This document shows positions 32,175-40,844 of a stretch of DNA of 42,294 nucleotides, piece after piece. Positions within the stretch are counted from its first letter, which is position 1. Each line of letters begins with the position of its first letter. A program made the translations under genes and the position numbers. Below the pieces are notes generated by a model. The model worked only from the letters and a program-made list of their open reading frames with translations. It had not been told where the DNA came from and did no database searches. Origin of the DNA: Candidatus Fibrimonadaceae bacterium (lineage in GTDB: Bacteria; Fibrobacterota; Fibrobacteria; Fibrobacterales; Fibrobacteraceae); the NCBI GenBank assembly GCA_031281275.1, contig JAITFP010000032.1, forward strand, positions 1 to 42,294, read 5' to 3'.

Positions 32175-34130
32175 TTAAGGGGTGCAACTAGGAAGAGTAC
32201 CGCCAGTAGCATTTTCTATTTGCCACCATGTATTTGCCTTACGTAAAATATAATAACCTCCATCAGCAGGTTGTATTCCGTTAAGGAAAGTAGTGAAACT
32301 CATAAAACCATTTGTCAAAGCAGCAGGAGCTTGTCCATTCACCAATGTAAATGTGGTTGAACCTACATCGCCTTGAATTCTATTAGCTCCCGTAACAAAT
32401 ATGCAAAGATCATTTCCCCACTCATTCTTGAACGGTTCATTAACCTCGGCTGTACCACCTGTTACTTTGCTATCGTTCGAAACAAGAGCACCTGATGCTG
32501 CAAACATTTTAGAACCTTTAAATGCAATATTACTGCACCAAGCGGGTTTATATGCGCACGTATTAGCGGCGGCTACCGTTATTTTACCGCAGGATGCAGT
32601 TTTGCCGCTACAGTTTCCAGTGCTTGCTGTTACCGATACGTTGTATTCAGCTGCTGTAGGATTAGTCCAACTAGGTGCACCTGGCCAATCAAGACCAGCA
32701 TTAAGTGTTGTTGAAGTGTTATCACTACCGTTGCACTTCACTGTTGGCGGGGTTATAGATTCGCCTACCTTGCCTGTTGCAGCCAAGCCAGTGCAAGCAA
32801 GCGTGTATGTTACAGCAGGAGCACTTACTGTCAATGTGCCGCTACAAGTGGCAGTTTTACCGCTACAATTTCCAGAGCTTGCTGATACTGATATGCTCGT
32901 GTATGTATTTGCCACAGGATTATTCCAAGCTGGCGCAGTAGGTGTACCTGACCAATTAAGACCACTGCTAACTGCTGTGCCATTGCAAGTCACTGCCGGT
33001 GGAGTTATTGGCGTTCCTGCTGTGCCTGATGCAGGTACAGCAGCGCAAGCGAGCGTGTATGTTACAGGGGCTGCACTTACTACTAGTGTGCCACTACATG
33101 TAGCAGTTTTACCGCTACAGTTTCCAGAACTTGCCGATACTGATATGCTTCTGTATTCACCTACCACAGGATTACTCCAATTCGGTGCATTTGTCCAATT
33201 AAGACCGCTACTAACTGCTGTGCCATTGCAAGTCACTGCTGGTGCGGTTATTGCCGTTCCTGCTGTGCCTGATGCAGGTACAGCAGCGCAAGCGAGCGTG
33301 TATGTTGTTGAGCCAGAGCTATTGCCCGCTGTTGTACTTGAACTGCTCACCGTACTTGCCGTACTACTACTACTTGCTCTGCTAGAACTGCTCACCGCAC
33401 TCGCCGTACTACTGCTGCTCACCACAGTAGCAGCACTGCTACTACTGCTTGGTGCCGTGCTACTGCTGCTCACGGGCACGGGGCAGCCGCCTTCGGCGCA
33501 TATTCTAAAAGTGCCTTCGCATTTAACTGTTTCGCCCTGGCATGGTTTTTTATTGTCATCGCTATCTACCCTAGCTCGAATATCATCATAATTTTTTATT
33601 TCTGTCGGATTTGTCCACCTAGGAGCATTAGACCAAAAAATCTCGGTTTCCTGATCTAAAGTAGTTACTTTGGTCGGATCCTTTTTATCTGTGCATTTTA
33701 CCTCAGGCATATTCTTCTTAGGAACAGCCTTTCTCACCGTTCCTGTATCATAACCAACTTTCACCACACAAGAGAGAATATATGGAGATTCAGTAGAGGA
33801 AGAACTGCTCTGGACCGCACCGCTTGAGCTGCTTTGCGCATTAATTGAGCTGGAGGAGCCGCTTGCTTTTGTACTGCTACTTGAATCATCATTTTCATCA
33901 CTAGAAGAAGATTTTCCTGGTTTGGATGAACTCGATGGCGTTTCTGCTATCATAGATAATCTATCCTTGTCATCCTGCAATTTTTCATAAGCTTTATCAT
34001 ATTGTTTCCTAATATTGGGGTCTTCAACATCTTCTGGAATACCCCTGCCACATGCAATTACTATGACAATAGTTACAAATACCGCCAAAGCAAGCGGTAT
34101 AAAATGAACGAATTTAATTTTTTTAATCAT
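32175..34130 (-). CDS. Large lipoprotein with poly-Ser linkers and Ig-like repeats
   Basis: 651 residues from ATG 34130 (AGAGG ahead). Lipobox IVIAC (near residue 28), then two serine-rich linkers (about 65-115 and 225-280), which in Fibrobacter separate secreted domains. Between them is one divergent module, and after the second linker come three related modules of about 80 residues (YTLACAAVPASGTAG...TCSGTLVVSA) with two cysteine pairs each, probably Ig-like. A C-terminal domain (about 535-651, CAYKPAWCSNIAFKG...LPSCTP) may be the functional head. Surface adhesion or polysaccharide binding is a guess. Two of the modules are nearly identical in DNA. Confidence 0.82.
   Translation of the reverse strand: MIKKIKFVHFIPLALAVFVTIVIVIACGRGIPEDVEDPNIRKQYDKAYEKLQDDKDRLSMIAETPSSSSKPGKSSSSDENDDSSSSTKASGSSSSINAQSSSSGAVQSSSSSTESPYILSCVVKVGYDTGTVRKAVPKKNMPEVKCTDKKDPTKVTTLDQETEIFWSNAPRWTNPTEIKNYDDIRARVDSDDNKKPCQGETVKCEGTFRICAEGGCPVPVSSSSTAPSSSSSAATVVSSSSTASAVSSSSRASSSSTASTVSSSSTTAGNSSGSTTYTLACAAVPASGTAGTAITAPAVTCNGTAVSSGLNWTNAPNWSNPVVGEYRSISVSASSGNCSGKTATCSGTLVVSAAPVTYTLACAAVPASGTAGTPITPPAVTCNGTAVSSGLNWSGTPTAPAWNNPVANTYTSISVSASSGNCSGKTATCSGTLTVSAPAVTYTLACTGLAATGKVGESITPPTVKCNGSDNTSTTLNAGLDWPGAPSWTNPTAAEYNVSVTASTGNCSGKTASCGKITVAAANTCAYKPAWCSNIAFKGSKMFAASGALVSNDSKVTGGTAEVNEPFKNEWGNDLCIFVTGANRIQGDVGSTTFTLVNGQAPAALTNGFMSFTTFLNGIQPADGGYYILRKANTWWQIENATGGTLPSCTP
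32960..33310. repeat. Near-identical 243-bp tandem module in the lipoprotein gene
   Basis: Stretches of the second and first Ig-like modules repeat with a period of 243 bp (81 codons): for example GTTCCTGCTGTGCCTGATGC begins at 33013 and again at 33256. This indicates a recent internal duplication or gene conversion and a potential for repeat-number variation. Confidence 0.75.
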
Positions 34131-34209
34131 AAAATAACCTCTTTGAATGTAGAAAAAATCCACACCCCCTAATAGTAAATATATATATTTTTACAAAAAA
34201 ATGACATTT

Positions 34210-36249
34210 CTAGTCAAAAAATCCGCTTTGCAGACTCAAAAAAACGCTATTTTCACCTTTTTTAGTGATATTTACGCCATTTCCAATAGAGTATATCTTA
34301 CTGTATCCAAGCACAAAATCAAAAGTCGGCATTTTAATCCTGATTTTTGGCTCCGCAAAAAGCCTTTTTGCTGCCATTTCGCTCCACGGATTTGGCTCCC
34401 CATCTTTTGCAAAACCGCCTACCAAAAATATGCCGCTCTCCTGCCATTGCAAAGAAAAGCCAACGTGCGCAAGCCCGTATAAATGCGAAGAATTATATGG
34501 GGTTTGCCACCCCTCCATATAGCTACCCATTCCCATAGCAAAACGATAGCGATTATCCAGAGCAGGGTCGGGGTCAAAATAATAAAGACCGTAAAGTTTG
34601 TTCGGCAAAATAAATTTTCCTTTATCGGTTCTGCGGAAATTCGCGCCGAACTCCGTTCCTGCGCTTATAGATACATACTCGGTTAATGACTTTGTAATTG
34701 ATAGAATTCCTTGGCTGGAAACATAAAGCGGAGCCTCTTGGTCAAAGCTATGCACAGAAACAGCCTTGAAACCACCCATTAGCTGCGCCATAAAGCCCTC
34801 TTTTGCAAACCATCTATTGTATTCCTCGCTTTGCCAAAGCCATTTAGCATAAGGAAACAGCGAGCTAACCCCCACAGCTTCGTAAATAAAACCTATTGGC
34901 TCTGGCTCCTCGTCCTCATCATCATAAGAGTCTTTATCATAAATAGGATAGCCAGAGGCACCGCTTGTTATGTCTCTGCGGTCAAGTTCAACAGCAACTT
35001 GCAAACGCTCTTTTTCAATGCCAAGAATTATTCTGGCTCCGCTTTCTTTTAGCAACCTCATATCTCTATCTTTAATGCGCTTTTGAAAAAAGGAAGTTGG
35101 CTCGTATTCATAAAATTTTGCCTTTGCGTAAAAATCACCATTGCCCATAAAAAACTGCTCAAAACGCAAATCCGGTTCCACACCTCTTGCTCCCTGCCCG
35201 TAAAAAGCCATTAAATTCAAATTGTAGCCAAACTGATTCACAAAACGAAAATTGGCATTTGCCGCAACATTTGCACCAAAAAGCGTTCCGCCAAAACCTA
35301 TGAGCGCAAGCGATAACTGCGGGTTGCTCTCCGAATTTATCTGCAATAAAGAACCCGTATCCAAAACTAAATGCACTTCCCTATAAGAACCGTCTTCTTG
35401 CAAATTTATCAAAAAACTACGAACCCCAAGAATGCCTGTATCGCTAGGGTTCCAAAAACTCTTTAAATGCCCCTGAATTTCGGCAGGAATGCTATCAAAA
35501 ACGGGAAAGTAAAGGAAACGCGGAGGGGGGATGGAGAGTTGAGAGTTGAGAGCCCGGAGTTGAGAGTTTTGGAGGGTTTGGGCTAGGCGGGAGCGGCGGG
35601 ATTGGACGGCTTGGATTCCGGCTTCGTAGAGGGAGTCTGGATTTGGTTTTGAGTGGGGGCGTAAAATTATCAATGTGGAATCTTCGTGCCACAGCTTTTG
35701 CTGGTAACGCTCTGCTGCCGAGCCATTTGTGTCTCTTAGAGCAATGGGGGTGGAGAGAATTCCGCCAGCCACCGGAGGAAAGGGATAATTTTCCAAGCTA
35801 TCTATTTTGCGAAAAGGTATTTTTGAACCTATATCGGAACGCCAAAGGCTTTCCTGAACTCTTAAATCAAAAAAAACCTGCCCGAAATACGGTTTGCTTT
35901 CGGTTAGTTCAACTAAAAAAGGAGAGCCGTCTTCTTTGTGTTTTATCAGCCATTCTTTTTGCCACAGAGCAACTTTTTTAGGTTGCTCTGTTTTTGACAG
36001 CGAGTCCCAAGATTTAATCAACTCCCTTATTTGCGCTGAACTCCAGCCCGCACTCCACAAAGCACCCACATAAGCACCCCACTGGCTGCCAACAACCGTA
36101 TCTATTGGTATTTGAAACCTTTCTATTTCGCTCAAAACTCCCAAATGATATTCAATTGAAGAATAATCGCCATTCATATATAACACCGCAGCACTTGTTT
36201 GAAACCACAAAAGAGCAGTGAATAAAATGGTCTTTGGTATTTTTAGCAT
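34210..36249 (-). CDS. Patatin-barrel (type Vd-like) protein with a dead patatin site
   Basis: 679 residues from ATG 36249, 2 bp after the murB stop. Signal peptide (about 1-20). An N-terminal patatin-like domain (about 22-240) has the right order, IPIDTVVGSQWGAYVGALWSAGWSSAQI, but G-x-S-x-G reads GSQWG (nucleophile Ser replaced by Gln), the oxyanion GGGxRG is replaced by MNGDYS, and the D-G-(A/G) motif is AGG. The remaining 400 or so residues are strand-rich (SLALIGFGGTLFGANVAANANF...) like the Omp85/PlpD barrel. It therefore resembles a PlpD-type autotransporter whose lipase has been lost. A heptamer repeat lies in the linker. Confidence 0.72.
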   Translation of the reverse strand: MLKIPKTILFTALLWFQTSAAVLYMNGDYSSIEYHLGVLSEIERFQIPIDTVVGSQWGAYVGALWSAGWSSAQIRELIKSWDSLSKTEQPKKVALWQKEWLIKHKEDGSPFLVELTESKPYFGQVFFDLRVQESLWRSDIGSKIPFRKIDSLENYPFPPVAGGILSTPIALRDTNGSAAERYQQKLWHEDSTLIILRPHSKPNPDSLYEAGIQAVQSRRSRLAQTLQNSQLRALNSQLSIPPPRFLYFPVFDSIPAEIQGHLKSFWNPSDTGILGVRSFLINLQEDGSYREVHLVLDTGSLLQINSESNPQLSLALIGFGGTLFGANVAANANFRFVNQFGYNLNLMAFYGQGARGVEPDLRFEQFFMGNGDFYAKAKFYEYEPTSFFQKRIKDRDMRLLKESGARIILGIEKERLQVAVELDRRDITSGASGYPIYDKDSYDDEDEEPEPIGFIYEAVGVSSLFPYAKWLWQSEEYNRWFAKEGFMAQLMGGFKAVSVHSFDQEAPLYVSSQGILSITKSLTEYVSISAGTEFGANFRRTDKGKFILPNKLYGLYYFDPDPALDNRYRFAMGMGSYMEGWQTPYNSSHLYGLAHVGFSLQWQESGIFLVGGFAKDGEPNPWSEMAAKRLFAEPKIRIKMPTFDFVLGYSKIYSIGNGVNITKKGENSVFLSLQSGFFD
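35534..35568. repeat. Tandem heptamer repeat (GAGAGTT, interrupted)
   Basis: Two full GAGAGTT copies, a partial one, a 4-bp interruption and then GGAGTT-GAGAGTT. It lies inside the patatin-barrel gene, where it encodes the Leu/Ser/Gln-rich linker (QNSQLRALNSQLS). Confidence 0.8.
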
Positions 36250-36251
36250 AT

Positions 36252-37094
36252 TCAAAAGATACAAATTTCAGGCTCCAACACAATGCCGTGTTTTTTTCTC
36301 ACTTCTTGAACTATTTTTTCCATAAGTGCTTTTACATCGCTTGCGCTTGCGCTTCCTCTATTCACAATAAAATTCGCGTGAAGCTCGGACACTTGCGCAT
36401 CCCCTACCCTGTACCCTTTAAGTCCGCAAGAATCTATCAAATATCCCGCAGATAAATGGCTATCGGTTAGCGGTAAATTGCTTGTTGGATTTTTAAACAC
36501 AGAACCTGCGTTTGGATATTTCAAAGGCTGTTTTTCGCGCCGCCAAGCCAAAACCTCTTTTCTGTTCTTGTTTATAATTTCTTTTGACATTGGAACAAAA
36601 TCAAATTCGGCAGAGACAATAATTTCGTCTAGCATTTTAAATAAACTGTTCCTATAAGAGAATTTACATTCTTTATTTGTTCTTGTCACTATTCCACCAT
36701 AATTTGTCACAGAAACAACGCTTTTTATGCAATCAGAAATTTGCTGCCCGTGCGCTCCGGCATTCATAAAAATCGCACCTCCAATGGTTCCCGGAATGCC
36801 TTCCAGTTTTTCCATTCCTCCCAAGCCCTTGTTTGCGGCAGCGTGTATAACATCGTGCAGGGATTTTCCAGATTCCAACTTTTTCCCTATTTTTATCACC
36901 AAGCCATCATAGCCATTGTCGCTGAAAAGGATATTGCTACCATTGCCCAAAATGAAAAATTTTTCACTATTTTTTTTGCAAAACATCAACAATTCCCTAA
37001 TCTCGGCAATGGACTTAGGCTCGGCAAATAACTTTGCAGGTCCACCTATTTTAAAGGTGCTGTATTTTTTCAATGAGACATTTTGTGAAATCAA
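36252..37094 (-). CDS. murB: UDP-N-acetylenolpyruvoylglucosamine reductase
   Basis: 280 residues. Reduces UDP-GlcNAc-enolpyruvate to UDP-MurNAc with NADPH and FAD in the cytoplasm. FAD-binding motifs are intact: YSTFKIGGPAKLF, GNGSNILFSDNGYDGLVI and GIPGTIGGAIFMNAGAHG; the C-terminal domain has FSYRNSLF, NAGSVFKNP and GDAQVSELHANFIVN. The short form without the long insertion fits a type II MurB. The start is TTG 37094, supported by a strong AAAGGAGG 6 nt ahead and by the family's N-terminal NVSLKKYSTFKIGG. It overlaps the upstream coaE by 44 nt. Confidence 0.95.
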   Translation of the reverse strand: MISQNVSLKKYSTFKIGGPAKLFAEPKSIAEIRELLMFCKKNSEKFFILGNGSNILFSDNGYDGLVIKIGKKLESGKSLHDVIHAAANKGLGGMEKLEGIPGTIGGAIFMNAGAHGQQISDCIKSVVSVTNYGGIVTRTNKECKFSYRNSLFKMLDEIIVSAEFDFVPMSKEIINKNRKEVLAWRREKQPLKYPNAGSVFKNPTSNLPLTDSHLSAGYLIDSCGLKGYRVGDAQVSELHANFIVNRGSASASDVKALMEKIVQEVRKKHGIVLEPEICIF

Positions 37095-37614
37095 TGCAAA
37101 CCTCCTTTGAACCGTTATTTACAATCTTAACTATCTTCCCCACTAGCCACTCCCCACTAGCCACTCCCTGCACCCTCATTCTCCTCTCAATATCGCTCTG
37201 GCTCATTCCTTTTTTCAATAGGCGTTCTCTTCTTATGTTTTCATCGGCTTGTACTATCCAAATTTCTTGCATTTTTTTTGCGAAATCTTGCCATTTATAT
37301 AAAACGGCAGCTTCTATAAAGTGTGGGTTTCTTTTTTCAATTTCATTTTGCAAAATGGGGTGAACTATGCTTTCCAAAAGGCAGAGTTTTTGTTCGTCAT
37401 TGAAAACAATTTGCGAAATATAAGGGCGATTCACTCCACTTTCATCAATAGCCTCATCCCCAAACTCCCTTGCAATTTTCTTTCGCAAATCCGCATTTTC
37501 CCTGTAGAGCTTATGGGCAAGGGAATCGGCATCCAAAACCTCAAAACCCGCCTCCCTAACAACAGATGCCACAAGAGATTTTCCAGAACCTATTAAACCA
37601 GTGATGGCTAGCAT
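37051..37614 (-). CDS. coaE: Dephospho-CoA kinase
   Basis: 187 residues; phosphorylates the 3' hydroxyl of dephospho-CoA, the last step of CoA synthesis. Walker A GLIGSGKSLVA near the start, DADSLAHKLYRENADL, HPILQNEIEKRNP, then the LID RERLLKKGMSQSDIERRM. Near residues 150-165, where the family normally reads MP.EEK..AD.VI.N.G, this protein has GVASGEWLVGKIVKIVNNG, and part of that is encoded by a heptamer repeat. TAAATT lies 7 nt before the ATG with no Shine-Dalgarno. The end overlaps murB by 44 nt. Confidence 0.93.
   Translation of the reverse strand: MLAITGLIGSGKSLVASVVREAGFEVLDADSLAHKLYRENADLRKKIAREFGDEAIDESGVNRPYISQIVFNDEQKLCLLESIVHPILQNEIEKRNPHFIEAAVLYKWQDFAKKMQEIWIVQADENIRRERLLKKGMSQSDIERRMRVQGVASGEWLVGKIVKIVNNGSKEVCIDFTKCLIEKIQHL
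37140..37167. repeat. Heptamer repeat CCACTAG/CCACTCC x2 inside coaE
   Basis: A 14-bp unit CCACTAGCCACTCC repeats twice, i.e. four related heptamers over 28 bp. It lies in the coaE reading frame and encodes part of VASGEWLVG. The CCACTAG word is the complement of the TAGTGGC repeat at 29188. Confidence 0.85.
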
Positions 37615-37647
37615 TGAAGTGAATTTAGAAATTTCTACATTATGGCT
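37615..37647. promoter_or_regulatory. Divergent leaderless-type promoters of coaE and the phosphohexomutase gene
   Basis: On the minus strand TAAATT (37622-37627) is 7 nt before the coaE ATG. On the plus strand TACATT (37636-37641) abuts a first ATG at 37642 and is 6 nt before a second ATG at 37648. By the spacing seen elsewhere in the window, the second ATG is the likely start. Confidence 0.45.
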
Positions 37648-39264
37648 ATGCCTAATATAAATATATCAGAAATTTGGAAGCAAATTCAAGCTCCGGGTTT
37701 TAACCCAGAGCGTGTTGCAGAACTCGTGGAACAGGTAAAGCAAGCAGCAATTAATTCAACCGAACCTGCTGTTGTGAGTTTTGGCACAAGTGGTTGGCGT
37801 GGTGAAATAGGTTCTGAATTCACGCTTAAAAATATTCAGGTTGTGGCAAAAGCCATTTTGCAAGTTTACAGAGATGCAGATGCAGCCACTTTTGAAGCAC
37901 TGGGTTTAAATTCCTTTGAAGAATTGCAAACAAAAGGCTTGGTAGTTGGGCACGATAACCGCCTGCTTGGCAAGGAATTCTGCGAAGTGGTGGCAGACCA
38001 GTTCATAAAAGCGGGCATAAAGGTTTATTATGGCGGAGAAATGCCAACGCCGGAATTCAGTGCTGCCATAGAGCTTTTGGGTGCGGCTTGCTCGGTGAAT
38101 ATGACCCCTTCTCACAATCCAAATCATTATAATGGAATAAAATTCAATCCCGCAGATGGAGGTCCCGCTGGTCCAGAAATCACGGATAAAATAACCGCTA
38201 ATTCAAACAACATAATGAAAACCCATGTTTGGGAAGGAATGGGCAGCATAAATTGGGAAATAATAGACCCAATTAAAATCTATAAGTTATTCTCAGAAAA
38301 ACAGGGAACAATAAAATACGGCAGAATTCAATCCTTGCTATCAAAAGAAAGCATAGACTTGGTGTGCGACCACGTTCACGGCTCAACAAGAGGCAGACCT
38401 GCCGCATTTTTGAACAACCCCCAGTGCCTAACCAGCCTAAGAACCGAAACAGACCCCTTGTTCGGCGGCATTGCTCCAGAACCATCTTCTAAAAACCTCG
38501 CTGGCGTAAAGCAGGTTTTAGACGCCAGCAAAAGTCGCTTTCGTCTAGGCGCAATTTTTGACCCAGACGGCGACCGCATTCGCTTTTACGATGGCACAAG
38601 GGAAATAGATATGAACAGTTTTGGCGCAATAGCTTTTCATTATATGGTAACTTGGCGCAAAGAAGAAGGTGTCCTCGCAAAATCTGTTGCAACATCCAAT
38701 TTTGCAAATATCATAGCAGCAAAACTAGGCATTCCTGTTATGGAAACCCCAGTTGGTTTTAAAAACTTTCGCCCTTGGCTAAAAAGAAATGCAAACCCCA
38801 AAGCCTTAATAGCCTTTGAAGAATCCGATGGCATAACAGGCTTAAACAACACTTTGGAAAAAGACGCTTGCTTTGGGCTTTTGTTAGCATTAGAAATTAT
38901 GGCAGTAACAGGCAAAAACCTAGGCGAATACTTAGACCTATTATACTCAGAATACGGTCGCCTTTATCCCGAACGCTCCGGCTTTGAGGTGGATAAATCC
39001 TTGGTTGGCGCTCCCCTGCTGGATAAGGTTCAAAAAATAGCGGAGTCTGCAAAATCTGGCACGCAAATTTCTATTGGCAGCAAAAACAAAAGCGTCAAGG
39101 AACTTATAACCATAGACGGCGTTAAAATAATATTCACAGACGATTCTTGGATGCTAATTCGCCCAAGCGGAACAGAACCAAAAGTTCGCATTTACGCCGA
39201 ATGCCGCGACCTAGAAGAAAAAGAAGATATGTTTAAAACGGCACAGAATTTATTTTTTAGCTGA
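37648..39264 (+). CDS. Alpha-D-phosphohexomutase (phosphoglucomutase/phosphomannomutase)
   Basis: About 538 residues. Interconverts hexose 1- and 6-phosphates. All four motifs are present: the substrate/phosphate start SFGTSGWRGEIG, the catalytic phosphoserine loop MTPSHNPNHYNGIKF, the Mg-binding DPDGDRIRF and the sugar-binding EESDGITG, with the C-terminal RPSGTEPKVRIYAE phosphate loop. The length is above the bacterial PMM norm (about 450) but matches the longer phosphoglucomutase group. The start may be the ATG at 37642 or 37648. It is followed 8 bp later by the MurU-AmgK fusion, hinting at a shared role in making wall or glycan precursors. Confidence 0.9.
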   Translation: MPNINISEIWKQIQAPGFNPERVAELVEQVKQAAINSTEPAVVSFGTSGWRGEIGSEFTLKNIQVVAKAILQVYRDADAATFEALGLNSFEELQTKGLVVGHDNRLLGKEFCEVVADQFIKAGIKVYYGGEMPTPEFSAAIELLGAACSVNMTPSHNPNHYNGIKFNPADGGPAGPEITDKITANSNNIMKTHVWEGMGSINWEIIDPIKIYKLFSEKQGTIKYGRIQSLLSKESIDLVCDHVHGSTRGRPAAFLNNPQCLTSLRTETDPLFGGIAPEPSSKNLAGVKQVLDASKSRFRLGAIFDPDGDRIRFYDGTREIDMNSFGAIAFHYMVTWRKEEGVLAKSVATSNFANIIAAKLGIPVMETPVGFKNFRPWLKRNANPKALIAFEESDGITGLNNTLEKDACFGLLLALEIMAVTGKNLGEYLDLLYSEYGRLYPERSGFEVDKSLVGAPLLDKVQKIAESAKSGTQISIGSKNKSVKELITIDGVKIIFTDDSWMLIRPSGTEPKVRIYAECRDLEEKEDMFKTAQNLFFS

Positions 39265-39272
39265 AAATCATA

Positions 39273-40844
39273 GTGCTTCACACTCTAATACTAGCTGCCG
39301 GTTTGGGAACAAGGCTTCGCCCCTTAACCGAGCGAATAGCAAAACCACTTATTCCCATAGCGGACAACTGCCCCCTTGGGCGGCAAGCCTTGCTAGCAAA
39401 AAAAATAGGCTCAGAAAAAATTCACGCAAACGCGCACCATTTGGCGGAACAAGTACAAAACGCAGCAACAGAACTCGGCATTGACAAGGTTTGGTTTGAG
39501 CCTGAGATTTTGGGAACAGGCGGTCCAATTCAAAGAATGTACAATGATGGAGAGAGAGGCGAACTCTTAGTTTTGAACGGAGACTGCGAACATAATTTAG
39601 ACATTGAAACATTTTTGGAACAAGCGAGAAACTCAGGAGCTACTTGCGCACTTCTAGCAATAGATAATCCAGAAGTAAATACGCTCTGCATTAAAGATGA
39701 GCATTTAGTTGGCATTGAAAACAGATTTGGCGAAAAAGGCACGGAAAACGCAACATTCACAGGCATATCTTGGTATTCAGAAAAAGCCTGGGAGCAAGTT
39801 GCAGAAAAAGATATAAGAGATTTTTGGGCTAAACTGATAAAAAAAGGCGAAAATCCTTTTGTGCAAATAGCAGATAAAAATTCAATTTGGATAGATATTG
39901 GCTCCCCAGAAGGCTTGATGAAAGCAGTGTCGGGCAAAAACCCAGATTCTTTCGCCGCCGCTGGTTCCGCTGGTTCTGGAAGAAAATATTACAGAATGTC
40001 AAGCGCAGGGCATTCTTTGATTTTGCAGCAATCTCACGAAGGAGACTCAGATTTTGAACGTTTTGTTCGCTATGGAAAATTATTCAACACGTTAGAACTT
40101 CCAACACCGGAAATTTACGCCGTTGATGAAAAAGAAAAGCGTGTAGTTATGCAAGATTTGGGTTCTGTTAGGCTCTGCGATGCCACGCAACCAATGCTCT
40201 ACTACCCCGCTGTTCTGGAAAAACTAATTGTTTGGCAAGAAGCGAGCAAGCGAGCCTTTGCTCTTGACAAGGAACTAGCAAACAGAATTTTTGACGAAAA
40301 CTATTACCTTTGGGAAACATCTTACTTTGCAGAAAACTATTTGCAAGCTCATTTGGGATATACAGAAATCCCAGCGGATTTATCCGCATTTTTCAAGGAT
40401 TTGGCAAAGAAGGCTGTGGCGCAGCCAAAAGTTTTGATGCACAGAGATTTTCAGTCGCAAAACGTAATGATTTACGGTGAAAATAAAATTGCTTTCATAG
40501 ATTTTCAAGGCGCAAGGAACGGTTCAATTTACTATGACGTAGCTTCTCTGTTGTGGGATCCATATATGATGATTCCAGCAGAAACGGTTAAACATTTGTT
40601 TGAACTTTGGTTCCACGCAAATCCGCTTTTGAAAGATATTTCTTTCGAGAATGCTTGGGAAGATTTTTTAGTAGCAAGTACGCAAAGGCTTATGCAAGCC
40701 CTTGGCGCTTATTGTTTTTTGAGCAAGAAAAAGGGGATAAAATCTTTTGAGCAGTATATCGAGCCTGGGTCTAGGAGACTAAGCGAGGTGGGCTTGTGTC
40801 TGAACCAGAATTCAGACAATTTTCTATATTATCCCCAACGATGA
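39273..40844 (+). CDS. Fused MurU-like nucleotidyltransferase and AmgK-like sugar kinase
   Basis: 523 residues. The N-terminal part (about 1-225) is a sugar-1-phosphate nucleotidyltransferase: LILAAGLGTRLRPLT, FEPEILGTGGPI, LLVLNGDCEHN and WIDIGSPEGL. The C-terminal part (about 235-515) is an aminoglycoside-phosphotransferase-like kinase with HRDFQSQNVMI and IDFQGA (catalytic Asp and metal Asp). In Pseudomonas the separate AmgK and MurU phosphorylate MurNAc/GlcNAc at C1 and convert the product to UDP-MurNAc, bypassing MurA/MurB; here both would be one protein. GTG start, no clear Shine-Dalgarno; cotranscribed with the mutase. The substrate is inferred from order and fold. Confidence 0.8.
   Translation: MLHTLILAAGLGTRLRPLTERIAKPLIPIADNCPLGRQALLAKKIGSEKIHANAHHLAEQVQNAATELGIDKVWFEPEILGTGGPIQRMYNDGERGELLVLNGDCEHNLDIETFLEQARNSGATCALLAIDNPEVNTLCIKDEHLVGIENRFGEKGTENATFTGISWYSEKAWEQVAEKDIRDFWAKLIKKGENPFVQIADKNSIWIDIGSPEGLMKAVSGKNPDSFAAAGSAGSGRKYYRMSSAGHSLILQQSHEGDSDFERFVRYGKLFNTLELPTPEIYAVDEKEKRVVMQDLGSVRLCDATQPMLYYPAVLEKLIVWQEASKRAFALDKELANRIFDENYYLWETSYFAENYLQAHLGYTEIPADLSAFFKDLAKKAVAQPKVLMHRDFQSQNVMIYGENKIAFIDFQGARNGSIYYDVASLLWDPYMMIPAETVKHLFELWFHANPLLKDISFENAWEDFLVASTQRLMQALGAYCFLSKKKGIKSFEQYIEPGSRRLSEVGLCLNQNSDNFLYYPQR

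Noticed and set aside
32401-33591. A 396-codon plus-strand ORF opposite the Ig-repeat lipoprotein
   Set aside because: It mirrors the repetitive, serine-rich lipoprotein on the other strand. The translation is a Val/Leu/Ala repeat with no domain, and the lipoprotein has start signals, a lipobox and a terminator.
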